Source of the DNA: an uncultured Prevotella sp.
GTDB lineage: Bacteria > Bacteroidota > Bacteroidia > Bacteroidales > Bacteroidaceae
Assembly: GCA_900545525.1 (NCBI GenBank)
Contig: UQZX01000011.1
Location: forward strand, 27,201-91,200
Length of the DNA stretch: 64,000 nt
Direction: 5' to 3'
Shown here in pieces: positions 25,615-34,806 of this stretch. The position numbers and the translations under genes are program-made. A model generated the notes under the pieces. The model ran no database searches. It saw nothing but the letters and a program-made list of their open reading frames with translations, and was not told the DNA's origin. How positions within the stretch are numbered: the stretch's first letter is position 1; each line of letters opens with the position of its first letter.

Positions 25615-27789
25615 TTATTTAAGCCACCGGTCGAGCCAGTTGAAGAACGTGCGCTGCCACAATATGCCGTTCTGCGGCTTGAGCACCCAGTGGTTTTCAT
25701 CGGGGAATATGAGCAGCTCGGCGGGTATTCCCTTCATCCTCGCAGCATTGAACGCTCCCATTCCCTGGTTGTAGTTAATGCGGTAGTCCTTCTCTCCGTG
25801 TATGCAGAGTATCGGAGTGTCCCACTTGTCTACGAACTTATGCGGCGAGTTCTCATACGTCTTCACAGCTCCGGCTGTCTTCTTTCCGTTCCAATAGGCA
25901 TCATCATATTCCCAGTTGCTGAACCATGCTTCCTCCGTATCCGTGTACATTGACTCAAGGTTAAACGCACCGTCATGAGAGATAAAACACTTGAAACGCT
26001 TGTCATGATGCCCTGCGAGATAATAAACGCTGAAACCTCCGAAGCTTGCGCCTACCGCACCAAGACGGTCCTTATCGACAAACGGCAGATTAGTGCTGGC
26101 ATCATCTATTGCTGAAAGATAGTCTTTCATACACTGTCCAGTCCAGTCTCCGCTTATCTGCTCGTTCCATTCACTGCCAAAGCCGGGGAGCCCGCGACGG
26201 TTGGGGGCAACTATCACATAGCCGTTTGCCGCCATTATCTGGAAATTCCAGCGATAGCTCCAAAACTGGCTTACAGGACTTTGAGGACCGCCCTCGCAGA
26301 AGAGCAACGTGGGATATTTCTTTGTCTCGTCAAAACCGGCGGGCAACATTATCCAGCACAGCATGTCCTTGCCGTCAGTTGTCTTCACCCAACGCTGCTG
26401 CACCTTGCCAAGCGTGAGCTGGTCGAGTATGTGCTTGTTCTCTTCCGTAATTCTCCTGACAGCTGTTTTCTTTATGTCCTTGCCGGGAGTAACCACGTAT
26501 ATGTCTGTGGGTGCGGACATGCTCTGACGCAGGGCAAGCAACTTTCCGCCGTCATTTGCCGGCGCAATGGAAACAAAGTCTGCCCAGTCGTTTGTCAGCT
26601 GGCTTACCTCACCGCCAAGATTTGTACCGTACATGTTCACATGTCCGTGCCATACTCCGATGAACGACAAAGTCTTGGAATCGGCATTCCAGCAGAACGC
26701 ATCGACATTAGAGTCAAAACTCTCCGTGACATACGTCTTCTTTCCCGTTGCCAGTTCGTACACGCACAGACGGTTGCGGTCCGATTCATATCCGTCACGC
26801 GCCATGCTCTGCCATGCCACATACCTGCCGTCGGGCGAGAATTGCGGGTTTGTATCATATCCGGGATTGTTCTTCAGGTTCTCCACACTGTTCACCTTCT
26901 GGTCCTTCATAGTGTGAGTGGCATCAACCTCCACATCCTTATACCCGGCAGGCTTGCACAGGTTCACCGTCTTGCGGCTCTCTATATTATATAGGTATAT
27001 GTCCGAGTCGGTGGAAACGGCATAATTGCGCCCCGTCTTCTTGCGGCACGTATATGCCACGGCTTTGGAGTCGGTGCTCCACGCCAGCTGCTCAATGCCT
27101 CCAAACGGCTCCATGGGACATTCAAACGGTTCTCCTTCCAGGATGTCCTTGCCCTCGCCTATCCCCTCTGCCGTTACATCGGCAACGAACGGATGCTGTA
27201 TGCTCTCCACATAATGGTCCCAGTGACGATACATAAGGTCGGTAACGACACGCCCTGTAGCCTTTGGAAGATCATCGGGGTTTTTCTTTATAATCTCGTT
27301 GAACGGCATGGACTTTATCAGGATAACTTTCTTACCGTCGGGAGAAAACTTAAATCCCTCAATGTCTGTTGCCGATTTTGTCAGTTGCATGCGGTCCGTG
27401 CCGTCAGGATTCATCATCCATATCTGTCCTTTATACAGATAGGCAATGTTCCGTCCGCCGTTTATCCATGCCGGGTCTGTCTCGCTTGCCGCATCTGTCG
27501 TCAGCTGCCTGTTGTTCTTTCCGTTTGAGCCGATGACACAGATAACCTGATGACTACGGTTCTCCTTAACGCTGTAATATCCCACCTGATAGACTATCTG
27601 CCTGCCGTCGGGTGATGCTTCTGCCATGGCTATGCGCCCCATCGCCCACAGTGCCTCGGGTGTCATACGGTCGCTTGTAAGCCGGATACTGCTTTTACCT
27701 ATGTTTACGGCATTATCCTGCGCGTCAGCGCCACCTGCCGATAATGTCAGTGCCATAACGGTTGCCAATAAAGTTCTTGTTATATTCAT
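25615..27789 (-). CDS. Exported S9 family peptidase, DPP5-like
   Basis: This 724-residue protein has a signal peptide (about 1-23), an N-terminal beta-propeller built from WD40-like/TolB-like blades (FSPDGKKVILIKS, FSPDGRYVAWQS) and a C-terminal alpha/beta-hydrolase domain. The catalytic triad reads as Ser582 in GASFGG, Asp668 in GEKDYR and His700 in DENHW. This is the layout of S9C dipeptidyl peptidases such as DPP5 of Porphyromonas, which release dipeptides in the periplasm. It is followed by the MFS carrier gene, suggesting a peptide-utilisation pair. Confidence 0.85.
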   Translation of the reverse strand: MNITRTLLATVMALTLSAGGADAQDNAVNIGKSSIRLTSDRMTPEALWAMGRIAMAEASPDGRQIVYQVGYYSVKENRSHQVICVIGSNGKNNRQLTTDAASETDPAWINGGRNIAYLYKGQIWMMNPDGTDRMQLTKSATDIEGFKFSPDGKKVILIKSMPFNEIIKKNPDDLPKATGRVVTDLMYRHWDHYVESIQHPFVADVTAEGIGEGKDILEGEPFECPMEPFGGIEQLAWSTDSKAVAYTCRKKTGRNYAVSTDSDIYLYNIESRKTVNLCKPAGYKDVEVDATHTMKDQKVNSVENLKNNPGYDTNPQFSPDGRYVAWQSMARDGYESDRNRLCVYELATGKKTYVTESFDSNVDAFCWNADSKTLSFIGVWHGHVNMYGTNLGGEVSQLTNDWADFVSIAPANDGGKLLALRQSMSAPTDIYVVTPGKDIKKTAVRRITEENKHILDQLTLGKVQQRWVKTTDGKDMLCWIMLPAGFDETKKYPTLLFCEGGPQSPVSQFWSYRWNFQIMAANGYVIVAPNRRGLPGFGSEWNEQISGDWTGQCMKDYLSAIDDASTNLPFVDKDRLGAVGASFGGFSVYYLAGHHDKRFKCFISHDGAFNLESMYTDTEEAWFSNWEYDDAYWNGKKTAGAVKTYENSPHKFVDKWDTPILCIHGEKDYRINYNQGMGAFNAARMKGIPAELLIFPDENHWVLKPQNGILWQRTFFNWLDRWLK

Positions 27790-27813
27790 ATATGAATGTA
27801 ATAAATAAGAGAC

Positions 27814-27858
27814 TGTGCCGGACGGTGAAGTTCACATGCGGTTTCACTGTCCGGCACA
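27814..27858 (-). terminator. Terminator of yidC
   Basis: TGTGCCGGACGGTGAA (27814-27829) pairs with 27843-27858 with one mismatch, immediately past the yidC stop in its direction of transcription. Confidence 0.75.
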
Positions 27859-27870
27859 TCCCAATGACTG

Positions 27871-29757
27871 TTATTTGTTAAAACGTTGTTCTCTTTGTCG
27901 CTTCAGCTCTTCCGCCTGTTTCTGCATCGCCTCAAGACGTGCGGCAAGCCCGCTCATCTTCTTGGGATTGCTTTGGTTCTCCTTGTAGCGTTTCTCAAGC
28001 ATTGCAAGCAGTTTCTTGTCGTCTGTCGTCTTACGTAGCGTCCACATTATAGCCGCACTGAAGAACAGCGAAACGAAGTAGTAGAAGTTAAGACCTGCCG
28101 AATAGTCGTTGAACATGAAGAAGAACATGACGGGCATGAGATACATCATCCACTGCATCATCTTCATCTGTTCTGCCTGCTGTCCCACCATCTGATCGCG
28201 CTGCTGACGCATTGTCATCATCGAATACAGCACGTTTGAAAGGCAGAACAATATACATGTAAGGCTCAGGTGGTCGCCTATAAGCCATATATTGGTGTTC
28301 CATTCCCATATAGGGTCGTATGTGGAAAGGTCGGATATCCACAGGAAACTCTCGCCGCGCAACTGTATAGCGTTAGGCACAAAGTTGAACATCGCAATCC
28401 AGATAGGCATCTGTATCAGCATGGGCAGACATCCGCTCAGCGGACTTACGCCGTATTTGGAATACATCGCCATCATTGCCTGCTGCTTCTGCATCTGGTC
28501 CTCAGGCTTGTCATACTGCTTCGTCGCCTCGTCGAGCTTTGGCTTAAGCACGCGCATCTTTGCCGACGACATGTAGCTCTTCTTTACCAGCGGGAAGGTG
28601 ATAAACTTCAGCAGCATGGTTATAAGTATAAGCACTATACCCATATTGATGTTGAAGCCCGTAAGCCAGTCGAACACATAAAGCGTAAACCAGCGGTTTA
28701 TGATACGGAACAAGGGCCAGCCCAAATATACAAGACGCTGCAGCTCGAGGTCCTTGCCAAAGGTGCTCTCCTCCTCAACACGCTGCAACAGGCGGAAGTC
28801 GTTGGGTCCGTAATAGAACTCCAGTTCCGTCGGCTGCTTTCCCGTGGGGTCGAAGAAGGTCTTCATCTTGGCACCATACTGCTTCAGATATCCCGAACCC
28901 TTCTCCTGCGGTATGCTCGTCATCTTGGCATTTGCCCCAAGGTCGTTACCTGCTATCATCACCGCACTGAAGAACTGGTTCTTAAACGCCACCCAGTCAA
29001 TGGCATCTTCTATCTCCTCATCGGTGAAACTCTTCGTCTCGCTGAGATAATCCGTTCCACCGTCGGTAAGGTGGTATGTGAGCGTTGCATACCTGTTCTC
29101 GAAAGTAAAGCCTTTTTCCTGCTGACGGCACTTGTCTGTCCACTCCACGTCCATGCTGTTACAATTCGGCGCGAACAGCCCGTTCATGCCCGTCACCCTC
29201 ATAGACACGTGCAGCATATAGTCCTTGCCGAGCGTGTATGTCAGTGCAAGCGACTTTCCGTTTCCGGCATCCGCCGTCATCGTCACAGTCGTATCGGTAA
29301 CTCCCGACGGGGTGAAGAACAGTTCGTCGGTAACGATATTCATGTCTTTTCCGGCAAGCATGAATTTCAGCGACTGGTCGCCGGCGTCAAACAGGGTTAC
29401 ATCCTTGTTTCCGTTACGGTCCTTAAAGTCCTTTATCACAGCCTTGCCAACTGTACCACCCTTTGTACTCAGGGTAAGTTCCAGCTTTGAGTTTTTCAGC
29501 ACGACATCCTTTGCCGTACCTGTCATTGCACCGTAAAAAGCAGCTGTTGTATCAGCCTTTGCCTGTGCGGCTGCGGCATCACGGCGTGCCTTTTCTGCCA
29601 TGCCCTGCTGTGCGGCGGCATTTTTCCGGGCAACTGCCGTTATCGAATCCTGCATGCGCTGCTGTGCCACTTCTTCGGCAGAGGGCTGTGTATACCAGCT
29701 GAAGCCAATTAATACCGCGGCAATAAGCACAAAGCCTATAATCGTATTTTTATCCAT
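27871..29757 (-). CDS. yidC: Membrane protein insertase YidC
   Basis: The 628-residue YidC/Oxa1 insertase has an N-terminal membrane anchor (IIGFVLIAAVLIGFSWYTQPS), a large periplasmic beta-sandwich domain (about 70-350), and the conserved insertase core (about 365-585: KFITFPLVKKSYMSSAKMRVLKPK, YSKYGVSPLSGCLPMLIQMPIWIAMF). The C-terminal tail is basic. It helps membrane proteins fold and insert, with or without SecYEG. It follows pyrG on the same strand with a 52-bp gap, a gene order common in Bacteroidales. Confidence 0.97.
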   Translation of the reverse strand: MDKNTIIGFVLIAAVLIGFSWYTQPSAEEVAQQRMQDSITAVARKNAAAQQGMAEKARRDAAAAQAKADTTAAFYGAMTGTAKDVVLKNSKLELTLSTKGGTVGKAVIKDFKDRNGNKDVTLFDAGDQSLKFMLAGKDMNIVTDELFFTPSGVTDTTVTMTADAGNGKSLALTYTLGKDYMLHVSMRVTGMNGLFAPNCNSMDVEWTDKCRQQEKGFTFENRYATLTYHLTDGGTDYLSETKSFTDEEIEDAIDWVAFKNQFFSAVMIAGNDLGANAKMTSIPQEKGSGYLKQYGAKMKTFFDPTGKQPTELEFYYGPNDFRLLQRVEEESTFGKDLELQRLVYLGWPLFRIINRWFTLYVFDWLTGFNINMGIVLILITMLLKFITFPLVKKSYMSSAKMRVLKPKLDEATKQYDKPEDQMQKQQAMMAMYSKYGVSPLSGCLPMLIQMPIWIAMFNFVPNAIQLRGESFLWISDLSTYDPIWEWNTNIWLIGDHLSLTCILFCLSNVLYSMMTMRQQRDQMVGQQAEQMKMMQWMMYLMPVMFFFMFNDYSAGLNFYYFVSLFFSAAIMWTLRKTTDDKKLLAMLEKRYKENQSNPKKMSGLAARLEAMQKQAEELKRQREQRFNK

Positions 29758-29809
29758 TCTTTTATTTTTTGACGTTTAAGCAATCCGAAGAAGTCTTCTC
29801 TTCATTGCA

Positions 29810-31429
29810 TTATTTCAGGTCCCTCTCTTTCTTGCACTCGATGGCTGTCTTCACGAAATCGAGGAACAGGGGATGGGGATGAAGCACCGTGCTCGAATAT
29901 TCAGGATGGAACTGGGTTCCTATATACCATTTCAGCCCCGGTATCTCCACAATCTCCACGAGGTCGCTCTCAGGGTTCCGTCCTGTGCATTTCATGCCGA
30001 AACGCTCGTATTCCTGCTCAAAGTCGTTGTTGAACTCATAGCGGTGACGGTGACGCTCCTGTATGAACTCCTTATTATATATGGTGAACACTCTGGAGCC
30101 TTGGCGCAGCACACACTCGTATGCACCGAGACGCATGGTTCCGCCCATGTTCGTGATGTTCTTCTGATCCTCCATTATGTCTATCACGTTGTGACCTGTC
30201 GTCTCGTCCATCTCACGGCTATTGGCATCTTCATAGCCGAGAACGTTACGCGCAAACTCGATAACCATCATCTGCATGCCGAGACATATACCGAAAGTAG
30301 GTATGTCGTGGGTTCTCGTATAGTGGGCTGCGACAATCTTTCCCTCGATGCCGCGCTGTCCGAAGCCCGGACAAATCATTACGCCGTCCATGCCGGCAAG
30401 CTTCTCGGCAACGTTGTCCTCGGTTATCTTCTCGCTGTTTATGAACGTAGCCTTCACCTTGTAGTCGTTGTATGTCCCTGCCTGCGAAAGGCTTTCGAGT
30501 ATGCTCTTGTAAGCATCCTGAAGGTCGTACTTGCCCACAAGACCGATGTTCACAACCTCCGTGGCATTGTGTCTGCGCTCAAGGAACGAGCGCCACGGAC
30601 CGAGCGTAGGCAGCTCGCCCACCGGCTCACCCATCTTCCTGAGTATCGTCTCGTCAAGCTTCTGCTCCTGCATGCGCACGGGCACTTCGTATATCGTAGG
30701 CATGTCCACGCTCTGCACCACTGCATCGAAATCGACGTTGCAGAAGTTTGCCACCTTCTTGCGTATGTTGTCGTTAACCGGATGCTCGGTGCGCAGCACG
30801 AGGATGTCCGGCTGTATGCCCACGCTCTGCAACTCTTTGACAGAGTGCTGCGTAGGCTTTGTCTTCAGCTCTCCGGCAGCCGAGAGATATGGTATATATG
30901 TAAGGTGTACGCAAAGGGCGTTTCTGCCAAGCTCCCATTTCAGCTGTCGTATGCTCTCAAGATACGGCAGGCTCTCGATGTCGCCCACCGTTCCGCCTAT
31001 TTCGGTTATCACAAAGTCGTAGTTGTTCTTCTTCCCGAGCAGCTTGACGTTGCGTTTTATCTCGTCCGTGATATGCGGTATCACCTGTATTGTCTTTCCG
31101 AGATAGTCGCCGCGGCGCTCCTTGTCTATCACCGCCTTGTATATACGCCCTGTCGTTATGTTGTTCGCCTTTGTTGTCTGTATGCCCGTAAAACGCTCAT
31201 AGTGACCGAGGTCGAGGTCTGCCTCGTGCCCGTCAACCGTAACGTAGCACTCCCCGTGCTCGTAAGGGTTCAGCGTCCCCGGATCGATGTTGATGTATGG
31301 GTCGAATTTCTGTATCGTGATGTTATATCCCCTTGCCTGAAGGAGCTTACCTATTGATGACGATATTATGCCCTTGCCAAGTGAGGACGCAACACCGCCG
31401 GTGACGAAGATATACTTTGTTTCTGCCAC
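29810..31429 (-). CDS. pyrG: CTP synthase
   Basis: This is a 539-residue enzyme if started at the GTG at 31429 (VAETKYIFVTGGVASSLGKGI), which matches the family start. A TTG 39 bp upstream would add an unconserved extension. The N-terminal amidoligase domain carries the P-loop-like GGVASSLGKGI and the QKFDPYINIDPGTLNPYEHGE block. The C-terminal class I glutamine amidotransferase has the nucleophile Cys in FGICLGMQM and the His/Glu pair in HPEYSS. It converts UTP, ATP and glutamine to CTP. Confidence 0.97.
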   Translation of the reverse strand: MAETKYIFVTGGVASSLGKGIISSSIGKLLQARGYNITIQKFDPYINIDPGTLNPYEHGECYVTVDGHEADLDLGHYERFTGIQTTKANNITTGRIYKAVIDKERRGDYLGKTIQVIPHITDEIKRNVKLLGKKNNYDFVITEIGGTVGDIESLPYLESIRQLKWELGRNALCVHLTYIPYLSAAGELKTKPTQHSVKELQSVGIQPDILVLRTEHPVNDNIRKKVANFCNVDFDAVVQSVDMPTIYEVPVRMQEQKLDETILRKMGEPVGELPTLGPWRSFLERRHNATEVVNIGLVGKYDLQDAYKSILESLSQAGTYNDYKVKATFINSEKITEDNVAEKLAGMDGVMICPGFGQRGIEGKIVAAHYTRTHDIPTFGICLGMQMMVIEFARNVLGYEDANSREMDETTGHNVIDIMEDQKNITNMGGTMRLGAYECVLRQGSRVFTIYNKEFIQERHRHRYEFNNDFEQEYERFGMKCTGRNPESDLVEIVEIPGLKWYIGTQFHPEYSSTVLHPHPLFLDFVKTAIECKKERDLK

Positions 31430-31561
31430 AATTATAAGATTTTGGTTGTTAATTATCGATAAATACAAGGTGCAAAATTACAAAAAAATACGAAACGTAC
31501 AAAAATATTCATTTCTTATTTCACTATATTATATATGGTGTAAAAATATAGCGGACAGCGT

Positions 31562-31592
31562 GTTGCTTTTTTAATAAATAGTATTAACTTTG
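31562..31592 (+). promoter_or_regulatory. Promoter of the DUF3078 gene
   Basis: GTTG (31562-31565), a 19-bp spacer and TAACTTTG (31585-31592) approximate the Bacteroidetes consensus, 30 bp before the ATG. Confidence 0.6.
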
Positions 31593-31622
31593 CATCTTGT
31601 ACACATTACACTTAAAGTGAGC

Positions 31623-32933
31623 ATGCAACAGACAAACATCAAATATATCCTGGCTTTGGCGTTTTCACTGTTTTTCCTGTCCGCAGGAGCAAGACCGGAC
31701 AAGAACAAGCCGGCGACAGTATCCGATACACTTACCGTAAAAGCATATACCGACTCCCTTATTCTATACAAACACCTTGCAGACTCTGCAAGCATGGCGC
31801 GCATATACGGGCTTGAATATCCCGAAACCGACGCCCGCTTCTTCCGTCTGTTCGCCCCGGCTACATTCTACCACTCCATTGCCGTAAGGAAAATGGACAT
31901 CGGAGGAACATCCGCACGGGGAGAGAACGGCATAGACGGAGAAATAGACAATGCGCTGCTGAACGTGTATCTGCGGCGTCCGGATCTTGTAAAGAACAGC
32001 GAGAAGCGACTGAATGACGCCGGAAAGGTGAAGGAACGCATCAATGCACCGATACGCAACAAGGTGGAATATGTGGAGAAGGCTGTGCCGCTGCCCGACG
32101 AGAAGCCCGACGCGCCAGTGGAAGTTGTCGTATACAAGCCCAACTTCTGGACGTTCTCAGGCGACTACTATCTGCAATTCCTGCAGAACTATGTGTCGGG
32201 AAACTGGTATAAGGGTGGCGAAAGCAACTACTCAATGGTGGCGAGTGCCATGCTTCAGGCAAACTACAATAACAAGCAGAAGGTAAAGTTTGACAACAAG
32301 CTGGAGATGAAGCTCGGCTTCCAGACATCGCGCAGCGACAGCCTGCACAGCTTCAAGACATCGGAAGACCTTATCCGATACACAGGAAAACTGGGTTTGC
32401 AGGCATCCAAGAAATGGTACTACACGATACAGCTCATAGCCTCGACACAGTTCATGCGCGGATATAAGAGCAACGACAAGTTTGTTTATTCGGACATCCT
32501 TTCGCCTCTCAACGTCAACGTTTCGATTGGTATGGACTACAACGTAAGTGCCTTTAACAAGCGGCTGACAGGCAACGTGCAGCTTGCACCGTTAGCATAC
32601 AACTTCAGATACGTGGGACGCAAGGCACTTGCAACGCGCTACGGACTTGAGGAGGGACACTGCACGATGAACGACTTCGGTTCGGAACTGACGGTGGACC
32701 TTACATGGAAGTTCTCTGATATGATAAGGTGGAAGACCCGCCTGTACGGATATACGACCTACGAACGTGCCGAAATAGAGTGGGAAAACACCATAACGTT
32801 CCAGTTCAGCAAGTATATATCGTCAAACATATTTGTATATCCGAGATTTGACGACGGCGTAAAGCGCGATGACGACCATGGCTACTGGCAGCTTAAGGAG
32901 TATGCTTCCTTGGGTTTCTCTTTTTCTTTTTAA
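31623..32933 (+). CDS. DUF3078 outer-membrane protein
   Basis: From the ATG at 31623 the 436-residue protein has a signal peptide (ILALAFSLFFLSAGA, about 7-24). The mature body is rich in aromatic and charged beta strands, with the DUF3078 signature (NYVSGNWYKGGESNYSM and a following NNKQKVKFDNKLEMKLG strand). It ends in EYASLGFSFSF, a terminal strand ending in phenylalanine as in outer-membrane barrels. The family is widespread in Bacteroidota and its role is unknown. The in-frame codons upstream of 31623 lack a signal. Confidence 0.8.
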   Translation: MQQTNIKYILALAFSLFFLSAGARPDKNKPATVSDTLTVKAYTDSLILYKHLADSASMARIYGLEYPETDARFFRLFAPATFYHSIAVRKMDIGGTSARGENGIDGEIDNALLNVYLRRPDLVKNSEKRLNDAGKVKERINAPIRNKVEYVEKAVPLPDEKPDAPVEVVVYKPNFWTFSGDYYLQFLQNYVSGNWYKGGESNYSMVASAMLQANYNNKQKVKFDNKLEMKLGFQTSRSDSLHSFKTSEDLIRYTGKLGLQASKKWYYTIQLIASTQFMRGYKSNDKFVYSDILSPLNVNVSIGMDYNVSAFNKRLTGNVQLAPLAYNFRYVGRKALATRYGLEEGHCTMNDFGSELTVDLTWKFSDMIRWKTRLYGYTTYERAEIEWENTITFQFSKYISSNIFVYPRFDDGVKRDDDHGYWQLKEYASLGFSFSF

Positions 32934-32956
32934 TATAATACAGTACATCAGGGAGG

Positions 32957-33067
32957 ATGTGACAAAATTTGTTTTTCCAACCGGTTGGGACATATTCTTG
33001 TATTTGTCCGTTTATAACGCCATGACGTCCAATGGTTATTAGGCGGACAAATACAAGAATATATCCC
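32957..33067. repeat. Intergenic stem-loop, member of a dispersed family
   Basis: A 24-bp arm (32987-33010, ending TGTATTTGTCCG) pairs with 33044-33067 with one mismatch. The preceding stretch TGACAAAATTTG to GGGACATATT (32960-32996) resembles the interior of the inverted repeat at 11517-11578. It follows the DUF3078 stop and may also end its transcript. Confidence 0.6.
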
Positions 33068-33198
33068 TACACTTGGTGTTATATGAGTATCTTGACACAT
33101 ACTCATCCGGCAAAAGCGGCATCACTTTAAGCAAGGCATAAAGGCGCAGCGACACAGCATCATATAACACCTTGAAAATCAAGACGATACCTTTCAAC

Positions 33199-33290
33199 TT
33201 CCAAAAGACGGCATTTCATGGTCCAAAAGGTGGCGTTTTGGAGCGCAAAAGCAGACCTTTTGGAAGCCGAAAGGTCATGTGTTGGAAATA
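33199..33290. repeat. Array A: four 22-bp degenerate units
   Basis: The AAAAG/GAAAG core recurs at 33203, 33225, 33247 and 33269, exactly 22 bp apart. Units follow AAAAGGTGGCCTTTTGGAAG loosely, which is itself near-palindromic. The array ends about 25 bp before the helicase promoter. Sister arrays lie at 44118 and 55740. Confidence 0.8.
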
Positions 33291-33315
33291 AGACTACAGC
33301 ATTTTCACTTTTTCG

Positions 33316-33346
33316 GGGCTTTTTTCAGTATTTTAAACTACCTTTG
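33316..33346 (+). promoter_or_regulatory. Promoter of the DEAD-box helicase gene
   Basis: TACCTTTG (33339-33346) is a good -7 box, 18 bp before the ATG. The -33 region is only T-rich. Confidence 0.55.
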
Positions 33347-33364
33347 CAACACATTACGGACACT

Positions 33365-34684
33365 ATGGATATAAAGGATATATTGAAGAAATTGCATGTC
33401 GAAAAGCTGAACGACATGCAGAACAAGGCTGCCGATGCCATAATGAACACGGAGAAAGACGTGCTCATCCTGTCGGCAACAGGCAGCGGAAAGACACTTG
33501 CATACCTGCTGCCGCTCGTACAAAAGGCAGACGGCAGACTTGATGAAATACAGGCTGTTGTGGTTGTTCCGAACAGAGAACTTGCCCTGCAGTCGTATAA
33601 TGTGTTCAGCAACATGGGATGTGGACTTAGGGCCGCATGTCTCTACGGCGGCAGACCGGCAATGGATGAGCACCGCATGCTTAGGCAGACACGTCCGCAT
33701 ATAGTCTTCACAACACCCGGACGAGCCAACGACCACATAGAGAAAGGTAACTTCACGACGGACAACATAAGATACTTTGTCATTGACGAGTTTGACAAAT
33801 GCCTTGAAATGGGATTTGCAAACGAGATGAGCCGGCTGGTGAACAGGCTGCCTTCAGTCAGGCGCAGGATACTCCTGTCGGCAACGGAGGCTGACGCCTT
33901 TCCGCGATTTCTCAACATGCAGCAGTTCGTAAAGATAGACAACCGCACCGACGACGACGGCATATCTGAACGCGTAGGCACGCATATCGTAAACAGTCCG
34001 GCAAAAGACAAGCTTGCCACACTGTCGGCACTGCTGCGCAGTCTCGGCGAAAAAAGCAGCATCGTGTTCCTCAACTACCGCGACGCCGTGGAACGCACGG
34101 GCGAATATCTGCGCGGCGAGGGATTTACGGTGAGCATATTTCACGGTGGCATGGAGCAGAAGGGGCGTGAAGATGCACTGTATAAATTCAGCAACGGCTC
34201 GGCAAACGTGCTTGTATGCACGGACATCGCATCGCGCGGTCTGGACATTCCGGACGTGGAGAACATCATACACTATCATCTGCCGCAGACGGAAACGGCA
34301 TTCGTACACCGCGTGGGAAGGACGGCACGATGGGAAGCGCAGGGAAACACTTTCCTTATAAAGGGACCGGAAGAGACGCTTCCGGAATTTATGAAAGAGG
34401 AGCCGGCGGAATACAACCTGCCCGAATATCTCCCGCAGCCGGCACAGCCCGTCATGGTGACATTATATATAGGTAAGGGCAAGAGGGACAAGATATCGAA
34501 AATGGACATCGTGGGCTTTCTTTGCAAAAAGGGCGGACTGAAAGGCAACGAGATAGGACGCATCGACGTAAAGGAGAGATATGCATACGTCGCGGTAAGG
34601 CGGCAGAAAGCCGGAGCCGTGCTAAGAAAAACGCAGAATGAGAAGATAAAAGGTATAAAAACGCTAATTGAACTTGTCAAATAG
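33365..34684 (+). CDS. DEAD-box ATP-dependent RNA helicase
   Basis: This 439-residue helicase has all core motifs: ATGSGKT (Walker A), PNREL (Ia), VIDEFD (motif II, DEFD in place of DEAD), LSAT (III), ARGLDIPDV (V) and HRVGRTAR (VI). The C-terminal tail (VTLYIGKGKRDKISKMDIVGFLCKKGGL) resembles the DbpA-type RNA-binding domain that targets ribosomal RNA, so a ribosome-assembly role is possible. The ATG at 33365 is chosen because it follows the promoter; an upstream frame would run through the repeat array. Confidence 0.9.
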   Translation: MDIKDILKKLHVEKLNDMQNKAADAIMNTEKDVLILSATGSGKTLAYLLPLVQKADGRLDEIQAVVVVPNRELALQSYNVFSNMGCGLRAACLYGGRPAMDEHRMLRQTRPHIVFTTPGRANDHIEKGNFTTDNIRYFVIDEFDKCLEMGFANEMSRLVNRLPSVRRRILLSATEADAFPRFLNMQQFVKIDNRTDDDGISERVGTHIVNSPAKDKLATLSALLRSLGEKSSIVFLNYRDAVERTGEYLRGEGFTVSIFHGGMEQKGREDALYKFSNGSANVLVCTDIASRGLDIPDVENIIHYHLPQTETAFVHRVGRTARWEAQGNTFLIKGPEETLPEFMKEEPAEYNLPEYLPQPAQPVMVTLYIGKGKRDKISKMDIVGFLCKKGGLKGNEIGRIDVKERYAYVAVRRQKAGAVLRKTQNEKIKGIKTLIELVK

Positions 34685-34725
34685 TAACCCGGAGACACGT
34701 GTTTTTTACATTTGTTTCTAATTTA

Positions 34726-34757
34726 TTTGTACGTCTCAGAGAGAAAGAGTAATTTTG
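34726..34757 (+). promoter_or_regulatory. Promoter of serC
   Basis: TTTG (34726-34729), a 20-bp spacer and TAATTTTG (34750-34757) match the consensus, 49 bp before the serC ATG. Confidence 0.7.
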
Positions 34758-34806
34758 CAATGCTTTAAACAACATCTGAATATTCATATTTTAAATAACA
34801 AATAAG

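Noticed and set aside
28270..29490. A 406-codon rightward frame opposite yidC
   Set aside because: Shadow frame with no start context, signal or domain.
29873..31357. A 494-codon rightward frame opposite pyrG
   Set aside because: Shadow of the conserved CTP synthase gene. Long antisense frames are common in this base composition, and no domain is present.
33199..33290. Reading the 22-bp arrays as CRISPR
   Set aside because: The units are degenerate throughout, there is no constant repeat with variable spacers, only four units are present, and no cas genes are nearby.
33218..33364. Upstream start for the DEAD-box helicase
   Set aside because: It would add 49 residues encoded by the repeat array and by the promoter. 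The ATG at 33365 follows the -7 box and begins the conserved domain.
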